Positions 1 to 12,299 of a stretch of 64,000 bases of DNA are shown here, in pieces. Made by a program: the position numbers and the translations under genes. The DNA comes from Tricholoma matsutake (lineage: Eukaryota > Basidiomycota > Agaricomycetes > Agaricales > Tricholomataceae), in contig AP026550.1 in assembly GCA_026075535.2 (NCBI GenBank), positions 1,798,001-1,862,000 on the forward strand, in the 5' to 3' direction. How positions within the stretch are numbered: the stretch's first letter is position 1; the number at the start of each line of letters is the position of its first letter. The notes under the pieces are model-generated. The model was not told the DNA's origin, made no database searches, and saw only the letters and a program-made list of their open reading frames with translations.

Positions 1-271
1 GACACACCCAACTAGCAAGAAAGCTCGCCTCGACACATCGTCAGACAGCTCTAAGCTTGTGTACCCCTGGAATTCAATGGATGTCGAATGGATTATTCTA
101 TCAGTTGATTTGGAGAAGACATGGAAGCTTCTTAGGCTTTACTCAGGTGATCCTAAAGGTGCCAAGTCTGACTTACTCAACCAGCCAAACTGTCCTGAGT
201 TCCCAGATGGAGAGTGGAAGAACATTCTGGTGGGACGTGCTGTCAACCTTGACAATGTCTTATCTGGGTAC
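1..271 (+). pseudogene. truncated transposon-associated ORF
   Basis: An open frame on the plus strand runs from the window edge and ends at the gypsy LTR. It reads KTWKLLRLYSGDPKGAKS, then CPEFPDGEWKNILVGRAV and NLDNVLSG. This resembles a repeat-associated domain I know from Agaricomycete genomes (CPEFPESEW...GRAVDLNKVLSG). The family function is not known to me. The last codons run into the LTR start (TGTTAGGG), so the gypsy element cut the frame. The missing part is not found on the other side of that element. Confidence 0.45.
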
Positions 272-682
272 TGTTAGGGCGACACCCACTATCTGCTAGC
301 TAAGACCATGCAGGTTCTCTCTACAAGAAGGGGGCGGGATGCACGCATGTGATGGAGGAACTGATGGTTTTGATGTGAGGGGTTATTAATAGATGAGTTT
401 GTTGACAAAGGCCTTTCACACCAAAAGCATAGGTGGAATATCTAAGAGAACACAACTGGGGTCCCCTAGGTGTATATTTAGGGTTTATATACTATGTTAC
501 ATATATTGTACATTGTTGTTACCAACATGTGTGTACATACATGTACATCTTGATGCATGTGAAATAAAATTCTCATGCTATCAAAGTGTAGCATCATTTG
601 GCATCATTTGGCATCATTGGGCGTAATTTGACATAGTAAAATAAAAATGAAATTTTATTAGGTAATGGGCAGTTTCCTAACA
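272..682 (-). repeat. 3' LTR of gypsy copy 1
   Basis: A 411 bp segment with inverted ends TGTTAGG...CCTAACA. It is similar along its length to 6037-6420, 22885-23282 and 28690-29088. Confidence 0.9.
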
Positions 683-697
683 TTACCCCCCTTTTAT
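683..697 (-). other. polypurine tract of gypsy copy 1
   Basis: On the minus strand AAAAGGGGGGTAA lies directly before the 3' LTR, the expected place for plus-strand priming. It is the same in copy 2 at 23283-23297. Confidence 0.75.
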
Positions 698-2082
698 GCC
701 TTGACTTCCAGGCAGGAAAATATTGTATCTGTCCCCTCCATGAAATTTTGGTAAGGCCGGAATCTCATCCCCTCATACACCATTCTCGTAATGTGATGCG
801 GAGCATTCAGATTGCATTTAAAGAATTGGGCGATCACATTACGTGCTTGCTTACAATTCTCTTTGGGCTCCCACAAATTATTTTTGTTGGTATAGTTTTT
901 CCACTTTATTAAAGAACTCCAATTTGTTCCGTGAGTCTATAATTTCTTCAACTATGTATTCTGGAGCACCTTCTACTATTATTGGAGGTTGCAGAGTAGT
1001 TTGTTGGCCAGGAATAGTGGGCAGGCGGTAAGGGCATAGGCAGGATATGTTAATCTCAGGATCAATCTTGAATGATCAGGGTAATTTTAGCACTACTGCA
1101 TTAGGCAAGATCACTTTAGAGATCACATATTGGCCAACTTGTTTCTCCATAAGTTTCCTCAAAGGTCATGGAATATTCAGGTCCTTGGTACTTAGCCACA
1201 CCAAGTCACCAACTTTGTACTCTGGAGTGTGTGCTCAAGTACAATCTGCATCATGTCATCACATGCTTTCTTCAATGCTGCCTCTACTTCCTCTTGTACC
1301 TTTTGCATCTTAGATACAAAATCTTCTACTGACTGTACTTTTACTTCCCTTCTGGGTTCTACTCCCATGCAAGGATGATATCTATAATTTGCAAAAAAGG
1401 GGGACATACAAGTAGCCAAATGGCATTTGTTATTGTGGGAAAATTTGGCAATTGCCAGCCATTTGGGCCAGTCGGTTTGTCGGTAGTTGACAAACATACA
1501 TAGGTACTGCTCCAACTCCTGGTTCATTCTCTCTGTCTGCCCATCAGTCTGCAGGTGATATGCCATAGATAATTTAGTTTGAATTCCTGATAGGTTGTTC
1601 AGTTCTTGCATAAATGTGGAAGCAAATTGTGGTCCACGATTGGAGATAATGGTATTGGGTAACCCATGTAACTGCCATACCTGATTTAGATAGAGGCACC
1701 CCAAGCCCAATGATGAGGTTTCTGTAGTAGTAGGAATAATATGGACCTCCTTTGTGAAGCAGTCACATACTACAAATATTGTGTTGTACCCTTGAGCCTC
1801 AGGTAATCCAGTAATAAAATCCACAGATATATCTTGCCATGGTGCTTTAGGTATAGGGTTCAGCATTAATTTTCCTGCAGGTTTCTCTGGAAATTTCTTC
1901 CCCCTCATGCACGTATCACATCCATCCACATACCCCAACACATACTTCGAAATTCTGGGCCACCAATAATTTCTCATTACTAATTCCAATGTCTTCCATC
2001 TTCCTGGGTGTCCGGCAGTCAGTGTATTATGATGTAACCAGATGATCTCCCTTTGCAAATCCTGATCCTTTGGTACATACAC
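694..2082 (-). pseudogene. gypsy copy 1 integrase and chromodomain-like tail
   Basis: The integrase begins near 2080. It has a zinc-binding HHCC region (HHNTLTAGH ... CDTC) and the catalytic-core start DISVDFITGLPE. The second catalytic position reads ISNRGPQF, with Asn where Asp is expected. The tail near 694-876 keeps a chromodomain-like end (MWEPKENCKQA) and the terminal CLEVKA. Frame breaks lie around 1190-1250. Copy 2 shares the Asp-to-Asn change, so the defect may predate both copies or come from parallel CpG decay. Confidence 0.88.
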
Positions 2083-2108
2083 CTTTCCTCAAAATAACAC
2101 CAACCCTT

Positions 2109-4274
2109 GTTCCTATGCCCATTCATCTCCTTTAATATTATCTTTCTTCTCTCCCTTCAGAGCTTTCACAGCTTCTACTACTTCATTGTCCATTTCTGAA
2201 CATTGTCTAATTTTAGACAACATTTCCATTTCCGAGCTATCTATCAATAGATGCCCTTGATGCATAGTGCAAATGCAAAAGTATTCAGGTTTGAGTAAGG
2301 TAACATTCTTATTGTCCTCCTCCACCCCTCTTTTGTGATCAATACATCTGGATAATGCATCTGCTTTCCTCATTAAGCTTCCCGCTTTGTGGACCAAGTG
2401 AAAATTGAAACACAATAGGAATAGTGCCCAACGCGCTTGCCAGCAATTAAGCTTTTTAGCAGACATGAAGGATTGCAGATTTTGATGATCCGTCCAGATC
2501 TCAATCTGATGTGTACATCCCTCCAAATAATGCCTCCACACCTCCAACACTCATATTATCCCCAACATCTCTTTGTCATGCACATCATAATTCCTCTCCA
2601 CATCATTCAAACCTCGGGACAAATATGCACAAGGATGCCATTTGTCATCTTCACACAGCATTGATAATAGCACTCCAGTAGCAAAGTCAGATGCATCTGC
2701 TCCACTCATAAAGGGCACATGAAATCTACTGGGGCTAATATTGGTACCTCCACAAACTTCCTCTTCAACTCCTCAAACACTGTCTGCTGCTGCTCTTCCA
2801 CCTCCACACTACTCTCTTTCATGTAAGGTTATGTAAGGGTGCAGCAATTTTGAAAAAATTATGCACAAAACGATGATAGTAATTTGCGAGTCCCAAGAAG
2901 GCTTGAACCTCCTTGACACAGGTGGGTGCAGGCCGATCAGATCCATTTTGATCCCATCAGTGCCGATAAATAATCCTAGGAACTCAATCTCACTTGCCCC
3001 AAATACACACTTCTCCAGTTTCAAAAATAGATCATTCTCTGCTAACCTCTGTAACACCTCCTGCACTATCACCTCATGATTTTCTTCATCCTCCATGAAT
3101 ATCAGAATGTCATCAATAAATATTATTACCACACCTTTGTCTATTACATCCTTGAAAATGTCATTCATCATATTTTGGAAAGTCAGGGGACTATTGGTCA
3201 TCCCAAAAAACATGACAAGCGGCTTGAAGGATCCTCAATGCATGGCAAATGCAGCCTTCCACTCATCTCCTTTCTTTATTTGTACATTGTTGTATCCCCA
3301 TTGTAAATCCAATTTTGTAAAGACCTTGGCTTTTCCCACCTTGTCAATTATTTCTGAGATCAACAGCAGGGGGTACACGTTCTTCACTGTCCACTCATTC
3401 AGATACCTATAATCTGTACACATTCTCTTCCTCTGGTCTTTCTTTGGCACAAAGAATATTGGTGACATCTGCAGCAATTTCAAAGGTCATATGTATCCTT
3501 TGCGCAATTGCTCCTTCAGGAACACATCAACTTCTTCTTGTTCCATCGGAGATAATGGATATACCTTTGACTTCTTTGGCACAAACCCTGGCTTCATCTC
3601 AATCGCATGATCCCATGGCTTCCACACCAGCATTCGCTCAGACTCCTTCTTCTGGAACACTGACAGATATTCATGATACACTTTTGGCACCCACTCCTCC
3701 ACTGGCTTCTCCACATTCACAATATTCTTGTCCCATGACTGTCCTCCACGAATTGCTCTAAGGGTTTGCTTCTGCTCTTCTTTCTCAATCATGATCGGAA
3801 CTTCCCCATTTGGCATTTCCTCATCCTCCACTTCCTCCATCGTAACAGAATACTTCCTCAGATGTTCTTTCTCTCTCTTTTTCCTTTCATCTTCCTCCCA
3901 TACACGTTACATTCCTTAGGACAACGAGTCATGTGTACTTTCCCAGTTTTCCAATCAATTTCGGGATTATGCTTCTGTAACCATGGACATCCTATTATTA
4001 GATTGGTTTTCCCAAGATCACACACATTGAATATGGCTTGTTCCTGATGCTCCTGATACTTTAGTACCATGGTCACCTCCTCCTTGATAGTTCCTCCACG
4101 ATTTACTGTTCCATCAATATTGTACACCATTAGAGGTTGTGCCAGCTTGCGTGTGCTAATACTGTTTCCAGTAATTAAGGACCAATTAATGAATAATCCT
4201 CTGGCACCGCTATCAAGCAATGCTTCCACATCAATTGCTGCATGTGTGTCCACCATCTTCAATCCCACAGTCAA
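2109..4274 (-). pseudogene. gypsy copy 1 protease, reverse transcriptase, RNase H
   Basis: Reading down the minus strand, the protease motif is ALLDSGA near 4200. A linker with acidic and EKEEQKQ stretches follows. RT begins with [19 protein letters not shown] near 3460, has the core [14 protein letters not shown] near 3330, and shows the active site FIDDILIF near 3130. RNase H follows with VEIWTDHQN-type text (here IEIWTDHQNLQ) near 2490 and KADALSRCIDHKRG near 2340. Stops and shifts at about 3483, 3213, 2809 and 2550 break the frame. Confidence 0.9.
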
Positions 4275-4292
4275 GGTGATTTTGGGTTCTAT

Positions 4293-5550
4293 TCACGCAG
4301 AGCAAATAAAGAATTTAGGGGTTTTCGGAAATAGTGCTTGACAATTTTCTTTGTCATGTGACTTGCAACAGTTGTACTCCTCCTCAATTTCCTTTTCTGG
4401 GTTTCCTCGGATACTAATACATTGTAATGGTTCTGGGTCACCAATGGGGAAACCTTCACTGGGACTCTTCCACAAAATTCTTCTGCCTGCCTTCCTCCAG
4501 CTTCACTTCCTCAATTGTAGCTTCCCTAATCTTCCCTTTCTGCCTACAATTCCTAGCAACGTGTCCTAACTGCCCACAGTTAAAACATGTGAGTGGGGCT
4601 TGTCTCCCAGCTTGGTCAACCTCCATAGCATCTGGTGCTGCTGACTCCGCTACTATAGGTGTCACTGCCATGGCTGGTGGCTGTGCCCTCAGAGCTTGCA
4701 CCTGAGGCACCTTTCCTTTCTCGGACTTTCCTCCTGATGGCTTTCCAAATTTGCTACTTCCATACATCAACTTTGACTCCACCTGTTCCTGCCAATATTG
4801 CTGATCAAGGCACATCACCCAATTATACCACTTGTCCAACTTCTCTGGCATGGAAGGTAGTCAGTAAATAGACTTGAATAAAGAGGGATTTAATCCTGCT
4901 TTCAAAAACTCTACCAACGTGGCTTCTCCCACATCTGTTTGTGAAGCTTCTCCTTTGAACTGCAAAATAAATTTATCTGCCATTAGGGAACCTTGGCGCA
5001 TGGTTTTTAATTTGGCATTGGCTGTTGCCTTTGGATTAGGGTCCCCAAACTGTGCCTCCAATCTCTCCAGAAATTCCTTGAAGGTTGCAAATGGTTTATT
5101 TTCCGCAGCAATTTGATTAATAGCCTCATTTCTCCAGAACTGTGCTTTCCCCCCCTGAATGTATGAGAGAGCAAACATAATCCTAGACTCAGCTGTATGA
5201 AACTCTGGCTTCCTCCCATGGATGTACAATACTATAGAGCTGATAAAAGATTTTGTATTCTCCATGGTACCATCAAAGATTTGTGGGGACACATACTTAG
5301 GTAAGTGCACTTTTCCATTTCCAGATTTCTCTGCCATCTCATCCTCCTGCGACATCCACTCCACCATCTCCACCATCTCATCATCTCTATCTCCTGTCAT
5401 CTCTGGCTGTACTTCCACTTGTCTGGGCTGTGATGCTGCCAACACTGACACCAATTGCAACATTTGTGCTGTAAGCACATCAATTTTTGCCTCTAGCGCT
5501 GGTGTGGGAACAGGATTAGGGCTGGGATTAGAAATTGAGGGTTTGGACAT
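4293..5550 (-). pseudogene. gypsy copy 1 Gag
   Basis: It starts with MSKPSISNPS at 5550. A capsid-like core (FLERLEAQFGDPN) precedes a CCHC zinc knuckle, CFNCGQLGHVARNC, near 4550-4590. An in-frame stop at about 4861 separates the two parts. Copy 2 has an open codon there (Arg), fitting CGA-to-TGA/TAA decay. Confidence 0.88.
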
Positions 5551-6036
5551 AATTGTTAGATCTGTGATGAATCACTTCTTTGACAGACTCAAAACTTGTT
5601 CTTTGAGACCTCTCCAAATGTCTACAGGTCACATGATGTTCATCAATTGTTGATCAATTGTTCATTTGTTCATCAGGCACCTAATTTGGCACTTTGGATC
5701 AATAACCCTTCCAACAGTGCCTGATCTCAGGGATAACACTGAATTCAGCTTGTAACTAAAATAGTCGTCCAAATAGAGTGATGTAAATCATGACTAAATC
5801 AGATCCAATCAGTTGTCTGGTTGCAGCTGTCCTAATGATGAGCACTGCCTCTCAATCACTGGTGGTCGCAATGTAAGGTGAGGCCTGGCATCGGCTTATG
5901 AAAGAAAAGGTAGATTACGTATATACAAGCACTTCTGGCTTGTGCAAAAAGGATGAGTAATCGGATGTGGCACAGTGAAACAATGATGTATGCGCAAGTA
6001 AGAGAAGGCACACTGATATGGGAAATTGTGTTCTTC
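5551..6036 (-). other. untranslated leader of gypsy copy 1
   Basis: This non-coding stretch lies between the 5' LTR and the Gag start and corresponds to 28201-28689 in copy 2. No ORF or recognisable tRNA primer site was seen. Confidence 0.7.
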
Positions 6037-6420
6037 TGTTAGGGTGACACCCACTATCTGCTAGCTAAGACTGTGCAGATTCTCTCTCCAAGAAGGGGGC
6101 GGGATGCATGCACATGATGGGGGAACTGATGGTTTTGATGTGAGGGGTTATTAATAGATGAGTTTGTTGACAAAGGCCTTTCACACCAAAAGCGTAGGTG
6201 GAATAACTAAGAGAACACAACTGGGGTCCCCTAGGTGTATATTTAGGGTTTATATACTATGTTACATATATTGTACATTGTTGTTACCGACGCATGCATA
6301 CATGCACATACATCTTGATGTGTGTGAAATATAATTCTCACACTATCAAAGTGTGGCATCATTTGGCATCATTGGGCATAATTTGACATAGTAAAATAAA
6401 AATGAAATTTTATTAGGTAA
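6037..6420 (-). repeat. 5' LTR of gypsy copy 1, truncated
   Basis: It begins TGTTAGGGTGACACCC and follows the family LTR to TATTAGGTAA. The last ~25 bp (GGGGCGGTTTCCTAACA in copy 2) are replaced by a repeat starting TAGGGCACGGCATGGG. An inverted copy of the missing end sits at 16176-16200. Confidence 0.85.
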
Positions 6421-6550
6421 TAGGGCACGGCATGGGTATGGGTAACACCATGTGTTTCCGGTCATGGGTATGGGTATGGGATTGCCATACCCAGGCAACA
6501 CCGTACCCTTTTCCACGGTGTTACAGGTATGTGCAGGTATGCTGGTACCT
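6421..6550. repeat. end of a hAT-like TIR repeat
   Basis: The sequence starts TAGGGCACGGCATGGGTA and is rich in GGGTATGGGTA and its complement. The same start occurs at 16201. It resembles the TIR style of the complete element at 58871-59121 (TAGGGATCTGCACGGGT). No matching far end was found here. Confidence 0.5.
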
Positions 6551-6889
6551 GGATTTTGGTCAGGTGAGTAATCATCTGACCTTGTTGAATACTTATGATA
6601 CATCTAATTCTAAACTATAGGACAATCCAACCACCACCATAGCATGGCCCAAATGACATGAATCGTTGTTTGGGCCTATAGTAAGTTTTCTTGTCATGGG
6701 TTTGGTGCAGTCTTAACATTGACCGTGTCAAGAATGCTATCATTGTTAAAATTCTCGATATTAAAATTCTGAGCGATTCGGACTGCAAGTGGCAATTCAT
6801 ATTGATCAATGGCTGGAGGTATGATGATGTGTGCATTGAAGTCAAAATCATTGGTTAAAGGTCCCTCGATACCAGCATTGACAAGCTGA
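6551..6889. other. no gene seen; GGCCCAAATGAC motif
   Basis: There is no supported gene in this stretch. Around 6645-6685 lies a motif of the form GGCCCAAATGAC...GTTGTTTGGGCC followed by a GTAAG-like sequence. Related motifs occur near 36040, 44685 and 45170. Confidence 0.4.
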
Positions 6890-7081
6890 GTTTGAGCATT
6901 ATCTCAATAAGAAAGATGATGAGTGCAATGAGCGAGAAGAAAGTCTCAGTCGCTGCGCACACAGTCACCAGAAATATCTGACTAGTCAGCAGTGTTTCAG
7001 TTGACCACATCTAGGATCTCGTGTCCATGCTTGCCTTATCTAACACTTGGTCTAGCTGGCTTCAGATGTAGACCCAGCTCA
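6890..7081 (+). repeat. fragment of DIRS-C terminal sequence
   Basis: It matches 22433-22620 in the same orientation and 22117-21950 inverted. Shared text includes AAGAAAGATGATGAGTGC, CACCAGAAATATCTGACTAG and GTAGACCCAGCTCACA. It is cut at CAGCTCACA, where the next repeat begins. Confidence 0.75.
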
Positions 7082-7262
7082 CACCAAGCAGTTGGGTAGT
7101 TGCAGAAAATATTCTGGCCTGGTAAATACCAGTAAACTACAAGGGGTCCATTTCCATACAAAGTAATTTACCAGCAAAATATTGCATGTGATCAATTCAT
7201 GCAGGCATTTTTTAGCTGTCAAAAATTTCCAGTGCTTGCATGCATCCAGATTCCCTGACAGC
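7082..7262 (-). repeat. ~170 bp dispersed repeat
   Basis: It is inverted relative to 29408-29585 and nearly identical apart from C/T and G/A changes. It holds GGTAAATACC and GTAATTTACC motifs. Both copies abut fragments of the DIRS-C element. Confidence 0.7.
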
Positions 7263-7308
7263 TGTATGGACTTGCATTCTACTATAATTCTCACAATCAT
7301 GATCCGGT

Positions 7309-8512
7309 GATAGGCTGTCTCCTCGGCTCAAAGGCCGATTCACCATCTCAACCACATTCTAATCACATTGGCTAACTCCTACAATGTCCCAGACACAGCG
7401 CGACCCAGTCTATTGATCATGATATCATATCGACCGCATTGAAACATCACCAGCAACATCGATCATACTGAGAAACCACATCGCACAACCTTAGGACTAC
7501 CTCGAAAGCCCCTAAGATCCCTCTGAATGAACATTGAACATCCCTGATCAACTTCAAACAACTGCGACCACGATCAAACATCGTCGAGCATTGTCAATCA
7601 TTGTCAAGCATTGTCGAGCATTATCGATCGATATCGAGAGACTACGAGTGACATCGGGCACCACATTTGTTATCTATATGGTGGAATACCATGCACCAGG
7701 AAGTATTCCAACTCGTGCTCAAACCTGCTGATAGTAGGTCAGCCTCATTCCAAGTCCCTATCACATACAGAACCCACTGGACAGATTATTGTGAGACTTA
7801 GCACAGTTTATACACAAAGGACAGTCTCTTTTTAGTTCTATACCCTTTAATACTCCTTCATCATATGATATATCTCTTTCTTGTTCGGATTCCAGTCTCC
7901 TTTTGGCCTCATGTCTTAACTCATATCTCTTGCCTCATGTTCTACACATGTTTCTTATACCATTTTAGGAAGTTTCTTTATAACATATAAAACTCTGTAG
8001 TATCTACTTGGGAATACAAGAAATCATCTTCACCTATTGTCTCGTATACAGTTCTAAGCATCCGATCAATCTTCTAAAACAATCTAAGTTTCTACAAGTT
8101 TTCTCAATCGACGAGAAACCTCTGCGATCATCGTTGTCCTCGATCTTCCTTTGATCCTCTTGTTGCTAGCACTAGTAACCAGTCCAACACTTTATAGCCA
8201 TTGGCTATAGCCTTCGTATACTATCAACCTATCGAAAGGTCCTCAGAATTCACACATCGACCATCGATGATAAACATCGTTTGCCATCGATCTCATTGAT
8301 CATCCTCAATATCGATTGATACTCAATCGGACCGCACCAAACACCTTCATCTCCTATAGCACTACCTTCATGACTAGTACCAACTAGTTTATCTTCCCAT
8401 AGGTTGGACCACAAACATTTGGAATGTCTCGCATCCTTCCTCTGACTCATTGCAAATATCATCAGTTGCCTCATCGGCTGTTTTGGTGGTTTTCCTGGGT
8501 TGAGTATCATCA
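7309..8512 (+). repeat. solo LTR related to the gypsy-4 LTR family
   Basis: It ends GGGTTGAGTATCATCA, the same end as the LTR at 60594-61713, and starts near TGATAGGCTG. It contains degenerate short tandem units around CATTGTCAAGCATTGTCGAG (7570-7625) and further CATCGA-rich text near 8255-8330. The start is inferred from the TGATRGG end of the family. No target duplication was seen. Confidence 0.55.
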
Positions 8513-8530
8513 ATGGTCTGTGGGGACAAT

Positions 8531-8984
8531 CAGCGTAAACATGGGTTCCAAGGGAAAGGAGGATTTTCGAAGGCCTCTGAGCTTTTTGAGAGGCGTATCC
8601 ACACCTACACCTTCAGTTACTGAGCTCCACTCATCAAATCTCACTCTGATCATTGTGCCATTTACAGCTCAGTGCTAGAGTTCTAGCCAAGGCCTCATCA
8701 TAAACAGTTTGGCACAATAGGAGATTTCTCCTGCACTGCTCTGCTCCTGACTTCCACATCCCCTCTGCAGTACAGGTGAGCACCTTGTGCATTCCTTCAG
8801 TTTTGATCTTACTTCTCAAGGTAGTTGTCATTATTGGCTTTGTGAGCTCCACTCTGTCTTTAATCCACAACCTATCTTATGTTGATTCAACTGTGATTTT
8901 CTAGCTTCGCTATCATTTGCAGTTGAATCTTTATAAGTTCCTCTCTTAGTTTGGGTCCATTCATATTTTTTTTGTCACTCTCTC
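8531..8984 (+). repeat. A1 split direct repeat
   Basis: It runs from CAGCGTAAACATGGGTTCC to TTTGTCACTCTCTC and matches 13336-13849 (A2). It lacks a 55 bp segment that A2 has between TATGTT and GATTCAACTG (junction at 8882). Confidence 0.88.
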
Positions 8985-8999
8985 CTTGCTCCACTCAAC

Positions 9000-10353
9000 A
9001 TCTTACTCTCAATGTCTGATGCTGGAGATCTCTATGAACCTCCTATTCCAGCAGCTCCTGTCAATTTGCCTGCACCCACCAATGACAATCAACCTGCAGC
9101 ACCTGCAAGTTCTCCAGCTCCTCTGGATGATCCCCTTTGTGAGGTTGAGCTTATTCAGATTTGAACTGAGACCTGCCAACACCTTGTCAAAGATGCAGTC
9201 TCAGATTGCACCTTGGTCAATGCCTTCCTGGACTCACTCAATGATACAGGAGTCTTGCCTGAAGAAGCACAGGACTGTGTGGATCAGGTGTTCCAGTGTT
9301 GGAGTCAGCAAGGGGCCCCTGGCCATCCTCCTCAGGCCCAGAACAACCACCCAGCAGATGGAGTGGGTGAACCCCCTAATCCTATCAATGCAGCCAATAC
9401 CCACATGGGCAGTTCTTTGAGCTAAGGTCAATCAACTTCAAGGAATAGGGTTTTATTCAGCTCTCCCTTCTTCCTCTCTCCTTACTGATGAAGTTGCTGA
9501 CTTTTTGGGAATCCCAAACACTAAAGGTCTATACCTGCTGCAGTGCTCACCAAAGCCCCTCATCTTGCTGATCTGGCTTGATCAGCACAGGCTGATGCTC
9601 ACCTGGAAAAGACTCAAGAACTTCTTGCAGTCTTCAGTCTGCAAGCAACTCAAGAGGCCCTTGTCAGTAAAGCACAATTCGCTTCAGTTCCTGTTCCATT
9701 ACTGCATATGATCTGGCACAAAATTATACTTGATCATTTTGTTGTTTTTGAAAAACTTTTTGCATCTCTGGAAAAAGGTTACAATCACCATGACAACCCC
9801 AAGGATTTTGGAGCTGACTATGTGCTTGTTAAGAAGGAGCAAGCTTTCACTAAGCTTAAGTTATGCAGCAAAGCCGACTGGTTACAGGTTTTTGATGCCT
9901 GGGTCTTACTTCTTTCATCATAGAGAAAATGAACTTCAAGTGTATTGATCTTTTGTCTTGGACCTTTTCCAAGCCACGCCAAGCAATGTCCAAGTTGCAA
10001 TTGAATTTGATGCCGAGGTGTGCAACAAGTATGCACATAAACCTTTCCATCTGCATGACAAAGCTGAACTCAATGTTCTGCTCCTTGGTCAAATGTTCCA
10101 AAGTCCTTTGACCACTTCATCTTCTCATTGTCAAATAAATGTGCTGCTTCCTTTCCCTCCTCTGCACAACCAAAGTGAGCCAATGTCCCATGTCACAATT
10201 GGAGTTTCAGCAACTGCAAAATGGATTTTTGCCCTAACAAGCATAAGCATGGGGTCTGCTGTGTTTGCGGTGAAGGACATCGAGCCAAAGACAAAGAGCA
10301 GTGTCTTGCCTCCTTGCAATCTCAGGCATGAACAGGAGAAGGTTCTCAATTAA
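9000..10353 (+). pseudogene. DIRS-A Gag-like protein with CCCH and CCHC zinc fingers
   Basis: The frame opens near 9011 (MSDAGDLYEPP) and is broken several times. A conserved core (IWHKIILDHFVVFEKLFASL) lies at 9709-9770 and the helical segment DLFQATPSNVQVAIEFDAEV at about 9960-10020. At 10193-10310 one frame reads CHNWSFSNC...CPNKHKHGVCC followed by CVCGEGHRAKD...C: a CCCH-like finger fused to a zinc knuckle, as in Gag proteins. Known Agaricomycete YR retrotransposons have this order. Stops occur near 9165 and 9423. Confidence 0.7.
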
Positions 10354-10365
10354 GACAAGGTCACA

Positions 10366-12100
10366 TTGCTTATTGAGAATGGGCCAAGGACATTTACTAC
10401 TTCCAATCCCTCATTAAAGCATAATTCTCATCACTTTCTCAACCCTCTTCATTTTTGGCGAGGATTTGTCTGGTCTGATAGTTCAAATAATACAATTTCT
10501 CCTGCTGCCCATTATACTGAAATTGCTCCTCCTCTCCCTTCTCCTCCTCAGTGTCTCCTAGATGACCCACAGCTTCAAGCCTCTATTAAGTCTTTAGGAA
10601 ATGCCATCAAAGTGGACACTCCTTTTGATGTCGACAAACTAGAATTACTCCTTTCTGACCACCCCAACCAACCATTTGTGCACTCAGTCATAAAAGGCTT
10701 TCATGAAGGTTTTTGGCCATTAGACAAGGGAGAATGGAAGATCGAGGTCAAAAAATTGACGAAAGACTATCCCATGGATGATCTGGATCAAGAACAAATC
10801 TGAACTTTCAAAGACAGAGAGGTCAAGGCAGGAAGGTGGCCTGACCCACTGCCGGAGACATCTCTCCTTCCTGGAATGAAAGTGTCACCCATGTTTGTTG
10901 TCTGGCAGCATGAAAAACCTTGCGTGGTTACCGATCACTCTGGTTCAGGGATCAATGATGGCATTCCTCAAGCTGAGGCTAAGGTCAAGTATAACAACAT
11001 GTGATCTTTTGGGCATATGCTCCATGATGCTTGCAAAGCAAACCCTGGAAGGGGCATCATCACCTTCCAAATCAGACATTTCAACTGCTTTCCTGAATCT
11101 GCCAGCTCACCCTATTTTCCAATTGCATCAATTTGTCAACATTGAAGGGAAACTGTACATTGTGCGCCATCTAGTATTTGGCTACAGACCATCTCCTCAA
11201 ATCTGGTGTGCAGTCTCTGGGTTACTATGCTGGCTTGCCATCCAAAAATTTGACATTCGCAGACTCCATGTTTATATGGACAATTTCTTTGGATGGGACT
11301 TTGCTGACCATTTGGTGGAATTTTGAGGAAGATGAAGACCTCCCCAACAGGTTCAGCTGCTTATTTTGTGGGAACACACCTCTTGCCCTTTTGAAGTCAA
11401 GAAGCAAGATCACAGTGAGCTTCTCAAAATCATTGGATTCTGGGTAGACACAACTCAAGGGAGCATCTCCTTGCCTCCCTCCTTGGTATCTGATTTGATC
11501 TCTAAGATTGAAACTTCCTTCTTCACCTGGCCAAAACCCCACTCTCTGTGAATGGCAATGTCTAGTGGGACACCTCAACTGGCCACTGAATGTAATTCCT
11601 TGGGGTCACCCTGCATTGATGGAGCTGTATTGTAAGGTGAGTGGCAAATCACATCTTTTCTCTGGCATCCCCATCAATGCTGTTGTCACCTCTGATCTCT
11701 CCTGGTTGAAAGCTATGATTCCCTGTTCCATTGGCATCTGGTTCACCAGCTCTGGATTATGGTCAGACAGTGAAGCTGACATCATCATGTGGATGGATGC
11801 ATCCCTGATGACAGCTCATTTGTCTATGCAAATCAAGGTTTTGTATATCAAATTTGCACAGGGGCAGAGAAGATTGATATCTTCTTTTTAGAGTTAATGG
11901 CAATCTTATCCAGAATTCATCACATTGCCTCCTTTGCCCATCCTCCTTGCCAAGTACTTCTGTGGTCTGACAGTCTAGACTCCATCCATGTCCTCAACAC
12001 CCTTCAAACATCAGAATCCATGCATAATGTGCCACTCCTCAGTTTGGTGGAGGTGATATTGAATTCCAGCATTGACTTATGTGCACAACACATTTAAGGC
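10366..12100 (+). pseudogene. DIRS-A reverse transcriptase and RNase H
   Basis: RT motifs appear in three shifted frames. SDISTAFLNLPAHP lies near 11080, VFGYRPSPQIWC near 11180 and YMDNFFGWDF near 11275. The active site is YMDN, so the second catalytic Asp is replaced by Asn. A linker with IIGFWVD and HLNWPLNVIPWGHPAL follows. RNase H shows DAS near 11795, FFLELMAILSRIHH near 11885 and WSDSLDS near 11965. Frame breaks and stops at about 10801, 11326 and 11551 rule out a working enzyme. Confidence 0.82.
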
Positions 12101-12299
12101 AAGAAAAACATCCTGTGAGTATCATTCAAAATTCCCTGCTGACTGCATCCACTTCTTCAGCCCTCCACAGGTGTTGCCCGTGTGATGGAGGAAGTGCTTT
12201 TGAGCACCCTGGGAGGCCAAGTGAGCACCTCTCAAGTAACTCAGCCTCCCATGGACCTTGCAGATTTGGACAATCAAGTATGGCATCCTCAAGCAAGCA

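Larger units (their letters stand above)
272..6420 (-). mobile_element. Ty3/gypsy chromovirus, copy 1 (decayed)
   Basis: Two LTRs of the same family flank gag, protease, RT, RNase H, integrase and a chromodomain-like tail, all on the minus strand. It closely resembles copy 2 at 22885-29088. Many stops and frame breaks make it non-functional. The 5' LTR, on the right because the element is on the minus strand, is cut at 6420 where another repeat starts. No target duplication can be recognised because the right end is lost. No tRNA-complementary primer site is obvious after the 5' LTR. Confidence 0.92.

Noticed and set aside
6421..6560. Telomere repeat (GGGTATGGGTA)
   Set aside because: The units are irregular, occur on both strands, and match a TIR-type repeat also found at 16201 and in a MITE at 58871.
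8513..8530. Target duplication of the solo LTR or of DIRS-A
   Set aside because: No matching 4-6 bp repeat could be found on the other side of either element.
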